Shown: positions 1-7,485, counted from the first letter of the stretch. The stretch: 64,000 bases of DNA from Chitinophaga eiseniae (GCF_012641265.1 NZ_JABAHZ010000001.1:1683446-1747445), one strand, 5' to 3'. Notes: generated by a model from the letters alone, not told the origin. Numbers and translations: made by a program.

Positions 1-32
1 TTGTTGATTCGTTGCGCTAATTTACAACAATG

Positions 33-79
33 CCCCTGCCCGAAGGCGGGTTGATAACCTGTAGGTAAGCGAGCAGGGG
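33..79. other. Folded element at left window edge, possible structured RNA or terminator
   Basis: The outer arms CCCCTGC (33-39) and GCAGGGG (73-79) are perfectly complementary. They enclose two small hairpins, CCCG/CGGG (39-42 with 47-50, sharing one base with the outer arm) and ACC/GGT (57-59 with 64-66). The shape resembles a three-way junction. It lies just downstream of the stop of the minus-strand glycosyltransferase gene and at the cut edge of the window, so it could be a terminator or the end of an RNA gene lying mostly outside. I do not recognise a known RNA family. Confidence 0.3.
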
Positions 80-103
80 TCAACAAACGGTACGGTGGCC
101 TTT

Positions 104-1201
104 TTAATAGATCAGCACTGCCAGCAGGATAATATAGATCACCAGTTTAATGATCCGCCAGCGATTGGTACGGAAATGCCGGGGACGCGTGAAATCAATA
201 TTAATGCGCTTCATGAAGTAATGCAGTTGCCCCCTTTGCAATAATGTCTTTAGCTGTCCCCATTCATTACTGCACCGGATCAACGTCATATAGTATCCCA
301 CGCTCAGGTCCTTGTAACCCATACCTGATGCACGGATATAGTTGATCACCATGTCGATCAACGGAATAGCCACTAATAATATCAGCCATTTCTGCCAGCT
401 GAGATAAATAAAAAACAGCGGAGCACTCAACAAGGCCAACAGCATCCCCTCTATGGGATTGGGAAATGCATACCAGCTGAATTGCTTAAAACGCGATAGC
501 AACAAGGCCATACCGGCGCCGTAGCGCGTAAAGCGGTCGTAATGCGGCTGCCCATAATTCCACCAGGGATGCGTTACCCGCGCTTCCTTTACACATGTAA
601 ACTGCGTGTGATGTTGCATACTTAACCTGGCGCCCAGGTCCACATCTTCTCCCCCACCAATCGCTGATAACTCCGGTGAAAAGCGCAGGTCGCCCAACGC
701 ACTGCGTTTATACATAATGTTGGCAGTAACGCCCCATATAAACTGATCTTTCTTGTTAGCGATGGTAAATATGCTGGTAAGACCCGCCACCGTTAAAGCA
801 CGGGTAAATGAATTCTCCGGCGCCGGGAAATCTGTCAATCCAATAAAACCAATGGCCTCTTTTTTTTCACCGATCACTTTTACATACTGGAAAAGCAAGT
901 CTTCATCTGCTACAATATCATCGTCCAGGAATAGGATCCAGCTGCCATTTCCGGCGTCTATTCCTTTATTGCGGGTTTCACCCGGACCAATATTCTTCGT
1001 ATTAATAATGAGCTGTATCACGCCTTCCCGCGCCATTTGCAGGAGTGTTGCTCCGGGCTTTACACCCGGATTATCTGCCACGATATAATAGTTAACCTGC
1101 CATCCGCCCGGCTTCGGCAAGCGAATCAACGGCAATAAAAACTGCTCATCCAATCTAAAAGAAGGAATGATAATATCAATGGAATCAGTACTTGTGAACA
1201 T
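104..1201 (-). CDS. Family 2 glycosyltransferase with C-terminal membrane segments
   Basis: Protein of 365 aa that transfers a sugar from a nucleotide-sugar donor, probably in cell-surface glycan assembly; the acceptor cannot be predicted. The N-terminal 200 residues show the GT-A pattern: an IIIPSF opening strand, the GPGETRNKG segment and the FLDDD metal-binding motif near residue 93. Later comes the GGGEDVDLGAR segment typical of GT2 enzymes. Hydrophobic stretches near residues 245-285 and at the extreme C-terminus suggest membrane association with the catalytic domain in the cytoplasm. The ATG at 1201 gives a full GT2 start with no upstream extension. It is transcribed divergently from the RNA ligase gene, with 100 bp between the two starts. 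Confidence 0.85.
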   Translation of the reverse strand: MFTSTDSIDIIIPSFRLDEQFLLPLIRLPKPGGWQVNYYIVADNPGVKPGATLLQMAREGVIQLIINTKNIGPGETRNKGIDAGNGSWILFLDDDIVADEDLLFQYVKVIGEKKEAIGFIGLTDFPAPENSFTRALTVAGLTSIFTIANKKDQFIWGVTANIMYKRSALGDLRFSPELSAIGGGEDVDLGARLSMQHHTQFTCVKEARVTHPWWNYGQPHYDRFTRYGAGMALLLSRFKQFSWYAFPNPIEGMLLALLSAPLFFIYLSWQKWLILLVAIPLIDMVINYIRASGMGYKDLSVGYYMTLIRCSNEWGQLKTLLQRGQLHYFMKRINIDFTRPRHFRTNRWRIIKLVIYIILLAVLIY

Positions 1202-1253
1202 AGTGCGCGAAGATAAATAACATTCTTTTCCGTTCCGTAAATGAAAAAAAATA

Positions 1254-1261
1254 TATATTTG
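1254..1261 (+). promoter_or_regulatory. Bacteroidota-type -7 element upstream of the RNA ligase gene
   Basis: TATATTTG matches the Bacteroidota sigma consensus TAnnTTTG and lies 40 bp before the ligase ATG. No convincing TTG at -33 was seen, so this is a partial promoter match. Confidence 0.5.
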
Positions 1262-1301
1262 CGCCCGAATATTTGTTAACCTGATTAATTATTTAACCCC
1301 A

Positions 1302-2309
1302 ATGGAACGAAAACTCGCGTCCGTAGTCGTCATCGACGACATTGCTCCCATACCAGGTGCAGACATGATAGAAGTAGCCACTGTAAAAGGATGGAAACTG
1401 GTTATCAAGAAAAATGAATTCAAGCCAGGCGATCATGCCGTGTATTGCGAAATAGATTCTTTTCTGCCCGTTATACCTGCCTTTGAATTCCTGAGGAAAA
1501 GCTCCTACCGGAAAATGGGTGAAACAGAAGGCTTTCGCCTCAAGACCATGAAACTACGTGGACAAATATCCCAGGGGCTTTTGCTGCCTATCAATGTGCT
1601 TACCACCAACGCGTATGAGCTGGGAGAAGATGTAGCTGCGCAATTGCAGATCGTCAAATATGAAGCGCCCATACCCGCTGCCCTGGCCGGTATCATGAAA
1701 GGTGGATTTCCTTCTTTTATCCCTAAAACGGATGAAGAAAGAATCCAGAACCTCAGTGCCTTCTATGATACCTACCTGGCCCACGCCTGCTTTGTAACAG
1801 AAAAGCTGGACGGCTCTTCTGTTACCTACTATCACCGCAACGGGGAATTTGGCGTATGCTCCCGTAACCTGGAGCTGACAGATACACCGGAGAATACGCT
1901 CTGGAAGGTGGCAAGAAAGCTGGATATAGCCGGGAAACTGGCAGCGCTGGGAAAGAATATAGCCTTACAGGGAGAAATGATTGGTGAAGGCATTCAGGGT
2001 AACCCGTACGCGCAGCATGGACAAGCCATTTACTTCTTCAATGCATTCAACATCGATACACAGGAATACCTGTCCATGCCTGATTTCCTGGCGCTAATCC
2101 GCGACAACGGCTTACAGCATGTGCCTGTACTGGATACCACTTTCCAGCTGCCGGCAACAATGGATGCCCTGCTCTCCCTGGCGGAAGGCGCTTCCCTGCT
2201 GAGTCCCGCTCATGGCAAAGTAGAACGCGAAGGGCTGGTCATCCGTTCGGCCGACCGGCGCATATCTTTCAAAGTGATATCCAATAAATTCCTGCTGGAA
2301 GAAAGATAG
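1302..2309 (+). CDS. ATP-dependent RNA ligase, Deinococcus Rnl5 (DRB0094) type
   Basis: Protein of 335 aa, close to the roughly 340 aa of the Deinococcus radiodurans enzyme. The family seals RNA 3'-OH/5'-phosphate ends through a lysyl-adenylate. The adenylated lysine is K168 in EKLDGSS (KxDGxS motif I). Later nucleotidyltransferase motifs are visible as LQGEMIGEG, EGLVIRS (motif IV) and ISFKV (motif V). As in the Deinococcus enzyme, the catalytic domain follows an N-terminal extension of about 160 residues that would fold as an OB-like domain. A role in RNA repair is known for the family; the substrate here is not known. It is a single-gene unit, immediately followed by the array of six small transcription units at 2.3-3.7 kb, whose terminators point towards it. 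Confidence 0.88.
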   Translation: MERKLASVVVIDDIAPIPGADMIEVATVKGWKLVIKKNEFKPGDHAVYCEIDSFLPVIPAFEFLRKSSYRKMGETEGFRLKTMKLRGQISQGLLLPINVLTTNAYELGEDVAAQLQIVKYEAPIPAALAGIMKGGFPSFIPKTDEERIQNLSAFYDTYLAHACFVTEKLDGSSVTYYHRNGEFGVCSRNLELTDTPENTLWKVARKLDIAGKLAALGKNIALQGEMIGEGIQGNPYAQHGQAIYFFNAFNIDTQEYLSMPDFLALIRDNGLQHVPVLDTTFQLPATMDALLSLAEGASLLSPAHGKVEREGLVIRSADRRISFKVISNKFLLEER

Positions 2310-2328
2310 CTGTGAAAGCGGAGCGCAT

Positions 2329-2387
2329 AAAAAAAGGGGTGGTAAGAATACCTCCCCTTTAATATTTTAAACTATCCTATGAAAACC
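2329..2387 (-). ncRNA. Array unit 1: putative small RNA of about 60 nt
   Basis: The terminator stem pairs 2333-2339 (AAAGGGG) with 2354-2360 (CCCCTTT). It continues past a T:T mismatch into GGTA/TACC with loop AGAA, and the A-run at 2329-2335 becomes the minus-strand U-tract. The -7 element is 2393-2400 (TATCTTTA on the minus strand). The start is inferred from that element. The leader reads CATAGGATAG, without the TATG seen in units 3-6. Confidence 0.6.
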
Positions 2388-2392
2388 TGATG

Positions 2393-2462
2393 TAAAGATA
2401 TACCCGTTACCGGTAGTTTAAGCAGGAATTTGGTGAACGCGTCATTATTGTCGGTGAATGCG
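2393..2462 (-). promoter_or_regulatory. Array unit 1 promoter and double half-site
   Basis: The -7 element is at 2393-2400. The half-sites GTGAACG and GTGAATG begin at 2433 and 2454, which is 21 bp apart and 33 bp from the -7 element. Confidence 0.6.
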
Positions 2463-2561
2463 CTAAAAAGGCATGCGTTAACCAACACTTAACAATTGTA
2501 CACTACTACTAAAATGACGGGAAGGAAATACCGGTGATATCATCACGAAATTTGGGACATG

Positions 2562-2619
2562 AAAAAGGGGGTGGCAAGACTACCTCCCCCTTAATATTTT
2601 AACCTATCCTATGAAAACC
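2562..2619 (-). ncRNA. Array unit 2: putative small RNA of about 60 nt
   Basis: The stem 2565-2571/2586-2592 has five G:C pairs, and the inner stem is 2573-2576/2581-2584 (GGCA/TACC). The inner stem has a C:A mismatch if read on the plus strand but a U:G wobble on the minus strand, favouring minus-strand transcription. The -7 element is 2625-2632. It is the most diverged unit in its flanks. Confidence 0.55.
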
Positions 2620-2624
2620 TGTTA

Positions 2625-2696
2625 TAAAGATACACCCACCAGTAATACGTACTAATGTGAACTTCGTGAATGCATCATTATTTCAAGGGAATGCAT
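2625..2696 (-). promoter_or_regulatory. Array unit 2 promoter and double half-site
   Basis: The -7 element TATCTTTA is at 2625-2632. Half-sites GTGAATG and GGGAATG begin at 2666 and 2687, 21 bp apart; the spacing to the -7 element is 34 bp, one more than in the other units. Confidence 0.55.
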
Positions 2697-2795
2697 TAAA
2701 TAGACCTGCCTTAACCAATGATTAACACGAATACCGTATTCTTCTTCTATTTCACAGTTCGCTAAAACCCTGTAGCTACAAGCATTTCAGGGCAT

Positions 2796-2856
2796 AAAAA
2801 AAGGGGTGGTAAGAATACCTCCCCTTTAATATTTTAACCATATCCTATGAAAAACC
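2796..2856 (-). ncRNA. Array unit 3: putative small RNA of about 60 nt
   Basis: The stem is 2800-2806/2821-2827 with inner stem 2808-2811/2816-2819 and a seven-U tract. The -7 element is a perfect TATCTTTG (2862-2869). The leader contains CATAGGATATG, which can itself form a four-base-pair stem around a GGA loop. Confidence 0.65.
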
Positions 2857-2861
2857 TGATA

Positions 2862-2932
2862 CAAAGATAACAACCTGCATCATTGCCAAATAGTCTTTTC
2901 CGTGAACGCATCATTATAATTCGTGAATGCAT
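2862..2932 (-). promoter_or_regulatory. Array unit 3 promoter and double half-site
   Basis: The -7 element is at 2862-2869. Half-sites GTGAACG (2902) and GTGAATG (2923) are 21 bp apart and start 33 bp from the -7 element. Confidence 0.62.
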
Positions 2933-3052
2933 GATATCAGCCGGCATTAACCGGCAATTAACGTACGACATGAAATTTAACGGTGATAAATACACTTGCT
3001 ACAAAAATTATCATCCTGATAGAACATAGACGTGTACGACATTTCAGGGCAT

Positions 3053-3113
3053 AAAAAAAGAGGTGATAAGAATATCTCCTCTTTAATTTTTTAACCATAT
3101 CCTATGAAAAACC
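3053..3113 (-). ncRNA. Array unit 4: putative small RNA with compensated stem changes
   Basis: The stem 3057-3063/3078-3084 reads AAAGAGG/CCTCTTT and the inner stem GATA/TATC. Compared with unit 3, one G:C pair in each stem has become A:U with both partners changed, which is evidence for a conserved fold. The -7 element is TATCTTTG (3119-3126). Confidence 0.65.
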
Positions 3114-3118
3114 TGATA

Positions 3119-3188
3119 CAAAGATAGAGGCCTGCTTCATAGTGAAAATACTTTTTCCGTGAACGTATCATTATAACTCGTAAACGTA
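3119..3188 (-). promoter_or_regulatory. Array unit 4 promoter and double half-site
   Basis: The -7 element is at 3119-3126. Half-sites GTGAACG (3159) and GTAAACG (3180) are 21 bp apart and start 33 bp from the -7 element. Confidence 0.62.
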
Positions 3189-3310
3189 CGATATCTGCAT
3201 GCATCAATAAATATCCGCAAAATGACAGGTGAAGAAAAACGTCTAAACAACACTTGCAAGAGAAAAACAGCATTCAACACAACCCTTTACTGCACTACAT
3301 TTCAGGGCAT

Positions 3311-3371
3311 AAAAAAAGGAGTGGCAAGACTACCTCTCCTTTAATATTTTAACCATATCCTATGAAAAACC
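3311..3371 (-). ncRNA. Array unit 5: putative small RNA of about 60 nt
   Basis: The stem 3315-3321/3336-3342 reads AAAGGAG/CTCCTTT, another compensated change relative to unit 3. The inner GGCA/TACC pair again closes only as U:G on the minus strand. The -7 element is TATCTTTG (3377-3384). Confidence 0.65.
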
Positions 3372-3376
3372 TGATA

Positions 3377-3446
3377 CAAAGATAATCGCATGCATCACAC
3401 TGCCATTACTTTTTCCGTGAACGCTTTATAATAACTCGTAAACGTT
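3377..3446 (-). promoter_or_regulatory. Array unit 5 promoter and double half-site
   Basis: The -7 element is at 3377-3384. Half-sites GTGAACG (3417) and GTAAACG (3438) are 21 bp apart and start 33 bp from the -7 element. Confidence 0.62.
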
Positions 3447-3547
3447 CCATATCTGTATACATGCATTTATATCCGTGTGTAAGTATCGTAGAGAAGGCGT
3501 TAAAACAACACTTTAAAAAACAGGTTCCTGGCTACTTTTTGGGGCAT

Positions 3548-3608
3548 AAAAAAAGAGGTGGTAAGAATACCTCCCCTTTAATATTTTTAACCATATCCTA
3601 TGAAAAAC
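3548..3608 (-). ncRNA. Array unit 6: putative small RNA of about 60 nt
   Basis: The stem 3552-3558/3573-3579 (AAAGAGG/CCCCTTT) has an A:C mismatch on the plus strand but a G:U wobble on the minus strand. The inner stem is GGTA/TACC. The -7 element is TATCTTTG (3614-3621). It has lost one base in the leader relative to units 3-5. It lies just downstream of the amidohydrolase gene's stop. Confidence 0.6.
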
Positions 3609-3613
3609 CGATA

Positions 3614-3683
3614 CAAAGATATATTCATAGACGTTAGCTATACGCTTAATTTGGTCAACGCATTATTATTGTCCGTGAACGTA
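3614..3683 (-). promoter_or_regulatory. Array unit 6 promoter and double half-site
   Basis: The -7 element is at 3614-3621. Half-sites GTCAACG (3654) and GTGAACG (3675) are 21 bp apart and start 33 bp from the -7 element. Confidence 0.58.
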
Positions 3684-3725
3684 GCAGATCAGTTGTTGTT
3701 AACCAATCGTTAACAAAAACAACGA

Positions 3726-4913
3726 TTAGTTGCCCAGGGTTTTCAAAGCCAGGTAAGACATCAGGCCTGCACCGGTTTCCAGCGATTGTTCATCCGCATC
3801 AAAGGTGGCGGTATGTAAGCCCGATACGATGCCCCTGGCCTCATTACGTACCCCTAACCGGTAAAAACAGGCATCTGCTACCTGCGAATAGGAAGCAAAG
3901 TCTTCCGCCGCCATCCAGATATCCAGGTCAGTAACCCGTTCAGCCCCCAGGAAATCGACTGCATGCGCCCTGCTGGCGGCAGTGAGCTTATCTTCATTGA
4001 TCAGCACGGGATATCCGCGTTCAATTTTGATATCACAGCTCCCCTCCATGCTTTCCGCAATGGATATGGCCATCCTCTTAATCTTTTCATGTGCCGCCTT
4101 ACGCCAGTTTTCGTCCAGCGAACGGAAAGTGCCTTCCAGTCTCACCTCATCCGGGATGACGTTACTGGCGCCATTGGCAATCATCTTACCAAATGACAAT
4201 ACCGACGGCGATAAAGGATTGGCGCGGCGACTGACGATCTGTTGCAGTGCAATCACCATATGACTGGCAATCAGCACCGGGTCTATACCCAGGTGAGGCA
4301 TGGCGCCATGCCCCCCTTTTCCTTTTACGGTGATGGTAATTTCATCGTTGCTGGCCATGTAACAGCCTGCGCGAAATCCCACCATTCCTACTGGCAGCTC
4401 CGGCATCACATGCTGTCCCAGCACATGGTGTGGCCGTGGATTTTCCAGCACGCCTGCCTTAATCAGCAAGCTGGCGCCACCGGGGATCACTTCTTCTGCC
4501 GGCTGAAAAATAAATTTCACCGTACCAGAAAATTTAGGCTTCATCTGGCTCAGGATACCCGCTACCCCCAGCAGGGAGGCGGTATGTACGTCGTGGCCAC
4601 AGGCATGCATCACCCCGTTATTCTGGGAGCGATACGACACCTCATTCAGTTCATAAATGGGCAATGCATCAATGTCGGCCCGCAAAGCCACCACCCGGTC
4701 GGATGGCGCCGCAGTTCCCTCCAGTAAAGCAACGATACCGGTATCTGCCATCCTTTCAAAAGGAATCTGAAGCGCCTGCAGTTTTTCTTCAATAAAAACC
4801 GCCGTCTGGTATTCCCGGTAGGAAAGTTCTGGATGCGTGTGCAGGTGGCGCCGATTGGCAGTGGCCTCCCCCAGCAAACCGCTGGCTAATTCCCGGATTC
4901 GTTCTTTAAGCAT
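3726..4913 (-). CDS. M20 family metallo-amidohydrolase (hippurate / N-acyl-amino-acid hydrolase type)
   Basis: Protein of 395 aa, the usual length for M20D amidohydrolases, which cleave N-acyl or amide bonds of amino acids using a divalent metal centre. Conserved blocks are ALRADIDALPI, HACGHDVH (C105, H107), QPAEE (E140-E141), GQHVMPE (H168), GGHGAMPH and MAAEDF. The metal-binding Cys, Glu and His residues are therefore all present. The GHGAMPH to SRRAN stretch in the middle is the dimerisation domain. No signal peptide is seen, so it is probably cytoplasmic. The exact substrate cannot be deduced. It is monocistronic, upstream of the small-RNA array and on the same strand as it. Confidence 0.85.
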   Translation of the reverse strand: MLKERIRELASGLLGEATANRRHLHTHPELSYREYQTAVFIEEKLQALQIPFERMADTGIVALLEGTAAPSDRVVALRADIDALPIYELNEVSYRSQNNGVMHACGHDVHTASLLGVAGILSQMKPKFSGTVKFIFQPAEEVIPGGASLLIKAGVLENPRPHHVLGQHVMPELPVGMVGFRAGCYMASNDEITITVKGKGGHGAMPHLGIDPVLIASHMVIALQQIVSRRANPLSPSVLSFGKMIANGASNVIPDEVRLEGTFRSLDENWRKAAHEKIKRMAISIAESMEGSCDIKIERGYPVLINEDKLTAASRAHAVDFLGAERVTDLDIWMAAEDFASYSQVADACFYRLGVRNEARGIVSGLHTATFDADEQSLETGAGLMSYLALKTLGN

Positions 4914-5081
4914 GTGACAATAATTTTTTTATGCTGTCTTATGATAAAAATTCTTTGATAAAGCTATCATCTGTCAGATGCGGGTAGGCCGCAGTTACCC
5001 CCCACCTGCATCTTTATAACCCCCAATGATACAATTTTTTATCCGCCAAAACAGGCCAGCGAGATATCCTCACAAATTTCC

Positions 5082-5112
5082 TTGTAAAAAAGTGTGGAAA
5101 CGTATATATTTA
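5082..5112 (+). promoter_or_regulatory. Promoter for the subunit-3/GMC oxidoreductase operon
   Basis: TTG (5082-5084), a 20-bp spacer and TATATTTA (5105-5112) fit the Bacteroidota TTG/TAnnTTTG promoter, about 100 bp before the first ATG. The remainder of the 4914-5212 intergenic stretch shows nothing else I can name. Confidence 0.5.
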
Positions 5113-5212
5113 GTCCCGCTTTACGACCAGGAACGCAGTTTTCAAGCGTTTTCACCATCACGAGCTAATAAAAGATGAAAGATTCCCGTTCTATTACACA
5201 AAAATTATTTCC

Positions 5213-5764
5213 ATGGCAGTGAACAGAAGATCCGCGATCAAGCAGCTGCTGTATGTTTCAGCCGGTATGGCCTTGTTGCCCGCCTGTTTGCAACATACCA
5301 GCAGGGCATCGTTGACATTAAAAAACATTTCAGTCGACGGCGACCAGGAGAAGATGCTCGCCGAGCTGGCAGACACCATTATCCCCCCTACTACCACCCC
5401 GGGCGCCAAGGCGCTGTCCACCCATCTGTTTACCCTCATCATGATGGACGACTGCTACAAAAAAGAAGAGCAGCAACAATGGATGAATGGACTGAAAGCA
5501 TTTGAACAGGCTAGTAAAAAACTTAACGGTCGCAGCTTCCTTGAAAGTACCGCACCGCAACGAGAAGCATTACTTAGCTCCCTGGAGGCAGCCAAAGACA
5601 GTAAAGATGACCTTTCATTTTTTTACAGTGCTACCAAACGCCTCACCATTCAGGCTTATACGCAATCCAAATACTTTATGACCAACGTGGATATCTATGA
5701 ACTGGTACCCGCCCGTTATAAAGGTTGTGTACCATTTAAACCCTCGGCCAGAAAGACCGCCTAA
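5213..5764 (+). CDS. Gluconate 2-dehydrogenase subunit 3 family lipoprotein
   Basis: Protein of 183 aa. The N-terminus RRSAIKQLLYVSAGMALLPAC has a twin-arginine-like start and a lipobox LPAC ending at C25, so it is probably exported and lipidated. The body (LAELADTIIPPTTTPGAK, then the MMDDCY block) matches the small gamma subunit family of gluconate 2-dehydrogenase. That subunit typically accompanies and helps export a flavoprotein partner. The GMC oxidoreductase begins 11 bp downstream, which fits a two-gene operon encoding a periplasmic sugar or alcohol dehydrogenase. No cytochrome subunit lies nearby, so the electron acceptor is unknown. Confidence 0.82.
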   Translation: MAVNRRSAIKQLLYVSAGMALLPACLQHTSRASLTLKNISVDGDQEKMLAELADTIIPPTTTPGAKALSTHLFTLIMMDDCYKKEEQQQWMNGLKAFEQASKKLNGRSFLESTAPQREALLSSLEAAKDSKDDLSFFYSATKRLTIQAYTQSKYFMTNVDIYELVPARYKGCVPFKPSARKTA

Positions 5765-5775
5765 CTTCTAACAAC

Positions 5776-7485
5776 ATGAGTAATAACAATACCAGCCTGC
5801 AAAACCGCACATTCGACGCTATCGTCATCGGATCCGGCATCAGTGGCGGATGGGCAGCGAAAGAATTTACCGAAAAAGGATTAAAAACACTGGTGCTCGA
5901 AAGAGGACGGGATGTGAAACATTTAAAAGACTACCCTACTACCAGCCAGTTTCCCTGGGAGTTCCCTCACCGTGGACAGGTACCGGCAGCCATCAAAGCC
6001 GCCAACCCATCGATCAGTCGCTGCTACGCCTATAAAGAAGATGCCATGCACTTCTTTGTAAAAGACAACGACCATCCCTATGGGCAACCCAAACCATTCG
6101 ACTGGATCCGGGGTTACCAGGTGGGCGGGAAGTCGCTCATGTGGGCGCGGCAAACCCAGCGCTGGAGCGACTTTGATTTCGAAGGCCCTGCACGCGACGG
6201 CTTTGCTACGGACTGGCCTATACGTTATAAAGACATTTCCCCCTGGTATAGTTATGTAGAGAAGTTTGTAGGCATCTCGGGGAATAAAGATGGTCTCCCT
6301 CACCTGCCCGACGGAGAATTTCTACCTCCCATGGAACTTAGCTGCGTTGAAAACTATTTCAAGGATTTTGTAAAAGACAACTATAAAGACCGGCAGGTGA
6401 TTTACGCACGTTGTGCGCATCTGACCCAGCCACAGCAAATACACCTGGACCAGGGCAGAGGGCAATGCCAGAAGCGGGACCTCTGCCAGCGCGGATGCCC
6501 GTTTGGCGGGTATTTCAGCAGCAACTCCTCCACCATTCCCTGGGCGCAGAAAACCGGCCACCTCACCCTTCGCCCGTTTTCAGTAGTGCATTCCATTATT
6601 TACGATGAGCAAAAAGGAAAGGCCACCGGCGTTCGGGTGATTGATACCAATACCAAGGAGATGATGGAATATTACGCCACCGTGATCTTTGTGAACGCGG
6701 CCGCCGTGAATACCAACCTGATCCTGCTGAACTCTACCTCTCACCGCTTTCCTAATGGCTTGGGCAACGACAGCGGTACCCTGGGTAAATACTTCGCCTT
6801 TCATAACTATCGCGGACATATCTCCGCACAATATGAAGGTTTCAAAGATTCCACTACCGACGGCCGGCGCCCTACCAGCGCCTATATTCCCCGTTTCCGT
6901 AATGTACACAAACAGGAAACAGACTTCCTGCGGGGATATGCTGCTGGTTTCGACACCGGCCGTGGGCGGCATACCAATACCGATGGATTTGGCAAGAGCC
7001 TGAAAGAACAACTGTTCAATCCAGAAACAGGACCCTGGTATGTTGGCTCTCATATGATGGGAGAAACCATCCCGAAAGAAAAAAGTACCCTGACGCTGGA
7101 CGCCAATAAAAAAGATGAATGGGGCATTCCGCAAATCAATATCGATGTAGACTACGACGATAACGATGAAAAAATGCTGAAGGACTTCTTCGAGCAAATG
7201 ACGGAAATGTATACCAAAGCCGGGTTTACCAATATCAAGACTGGCGACTCCAAACAAGCACCCGGACTGGATATCCACGAAATGGGCGGCGCACGTATGG
7301 GGCTGGATCCTAAAACATCGATCCTGAACAAATGGAATCAAATGCATGCCTGCAAAAATGTGTTTGTGACAGATGGCGCCTGTATGACGTCTACTTCCAC
7401 TCAAAACCCATCGCTTACGTATATGGCGCTCACTGCCCGGGCGGTGGATTATGCAGTACAACAGCTGAAGAAGGGAGAAATATAA
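5776..7485 (+). CDS. GMC-family FAD-dependent oxidoreductase (gluconate dehydrogenase-like large subunit)
   Basis: Protein of 569 aa. The FAD-binding GxGxxG sits at G19-G24 with LERG after the second strand. The C-terminal GMC half ends with H501 in DIHEMGGARMG and N544 in TQNPSLTYMALTARA, the spacing expected for the catalytic His/Asn pair. A Cys-rich RDLCQRGCPFG segment in the middle is typical of the gluconate/2-keto-gluconate dehydrogenase branch. The family oxidises sugar or alcohol hydroxyls with FAD. It has no signal peptide of its own, so export would depend on the preceding subunit-3 lipoprotein (inference). It is followed by a strong terminator. Confidence 0.85.
   Translation: MSNNNTSLQNRTFDAIVIGSGISGGWAAKEFTEKGLKTLVLERGRDVKHLKDYPTTSQFPWEFPHRGQVPAAIKAANPSISRCYAYKEDAMHFFVKDNDHPYGQPKPFDWIRGYQVGGKSLMWARQTQRWSDFDFEGPARDGFATDWPIRYKDISPWYSYVEKFVGISGNKDGLPHLPDGEFLPPMELSCVENYFKDFVKDNYKDRQVIYARCAHLTQPQQIHLDQGRGQCQKRDLCQRGCPFGGYFSSNSSTIPWAQKTGHLTLRPFSVVHSIIYDEQKGKATGVRVIDTNTKEMMEYYATVIFVNAAAVNTNLILLNSTSHRFPNGLGNDSGTLGKYFAFHNYRGHISAQYEGFKDSTTDGRRPTSAYIPRFRNVHKQETDFLRGYAAGFDTGRGRHTNTDGFGKSLKEQLFNPETGPWYVGSHMMGETIPKEKSTLTLDANKKDEWGIPQINIDVDYDDNDEKMLKDFFEQMTEMYTKAGFTNIKTGDSKQAPGLDIHEMGGARMGLDPKTSILNKWNQMHACKNVFVTDGACMTSTSTQNPSLTYMALTARAVDYAVQQLKKGEI

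Larger units (their letters stand above)
2321..3690 (-). repeat. Six-copy tandem array of small-RNA-like transcription units
   Basis: This 1.4-kb stretch holds no protein gene. It contains six copies of a roughly 75-bp conserved block about 235-260 bp apart. Each block, read on the minus strand, is a TATCTTTG-like -7 element, a conserved leader containing CATAGGAT, and a hairpin followed by a U-tract. Upstream of every -7 element are two half-sites related to GTGAACG whose starts are 21 bp apart, beginning 33-34 bp from the element. DNA between the conserved parts has diverged in sequence but not in length. The architecture indicates repeated, separately controlled short RNA genes rather than a simple DNA repeat. 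No Rfam family was recognised. Confidence 0.8.

Noticed and set aside
2796-2856. Minus-strand micro-ORF beginning ATGGTTAAA in the leader
   Set aside because: Units 1 and 2 lack the ATG, so the reading frame is not conserved across the array.
2333-3622. Plus-strand micro-ORF starting ATGAAAA in each unit
   Set aside because: Units 3-5 encode a seven-residue peptide, but units 1, 2 and 6 shift frame or stop early. The pairing evidence also supports minus-strand RNA.
2321-3690. CRISPR array
   Set aside because: The repeated block is about 75 bp, not identical between copies, and the distances (235-260 bp) are far too long for spacers.
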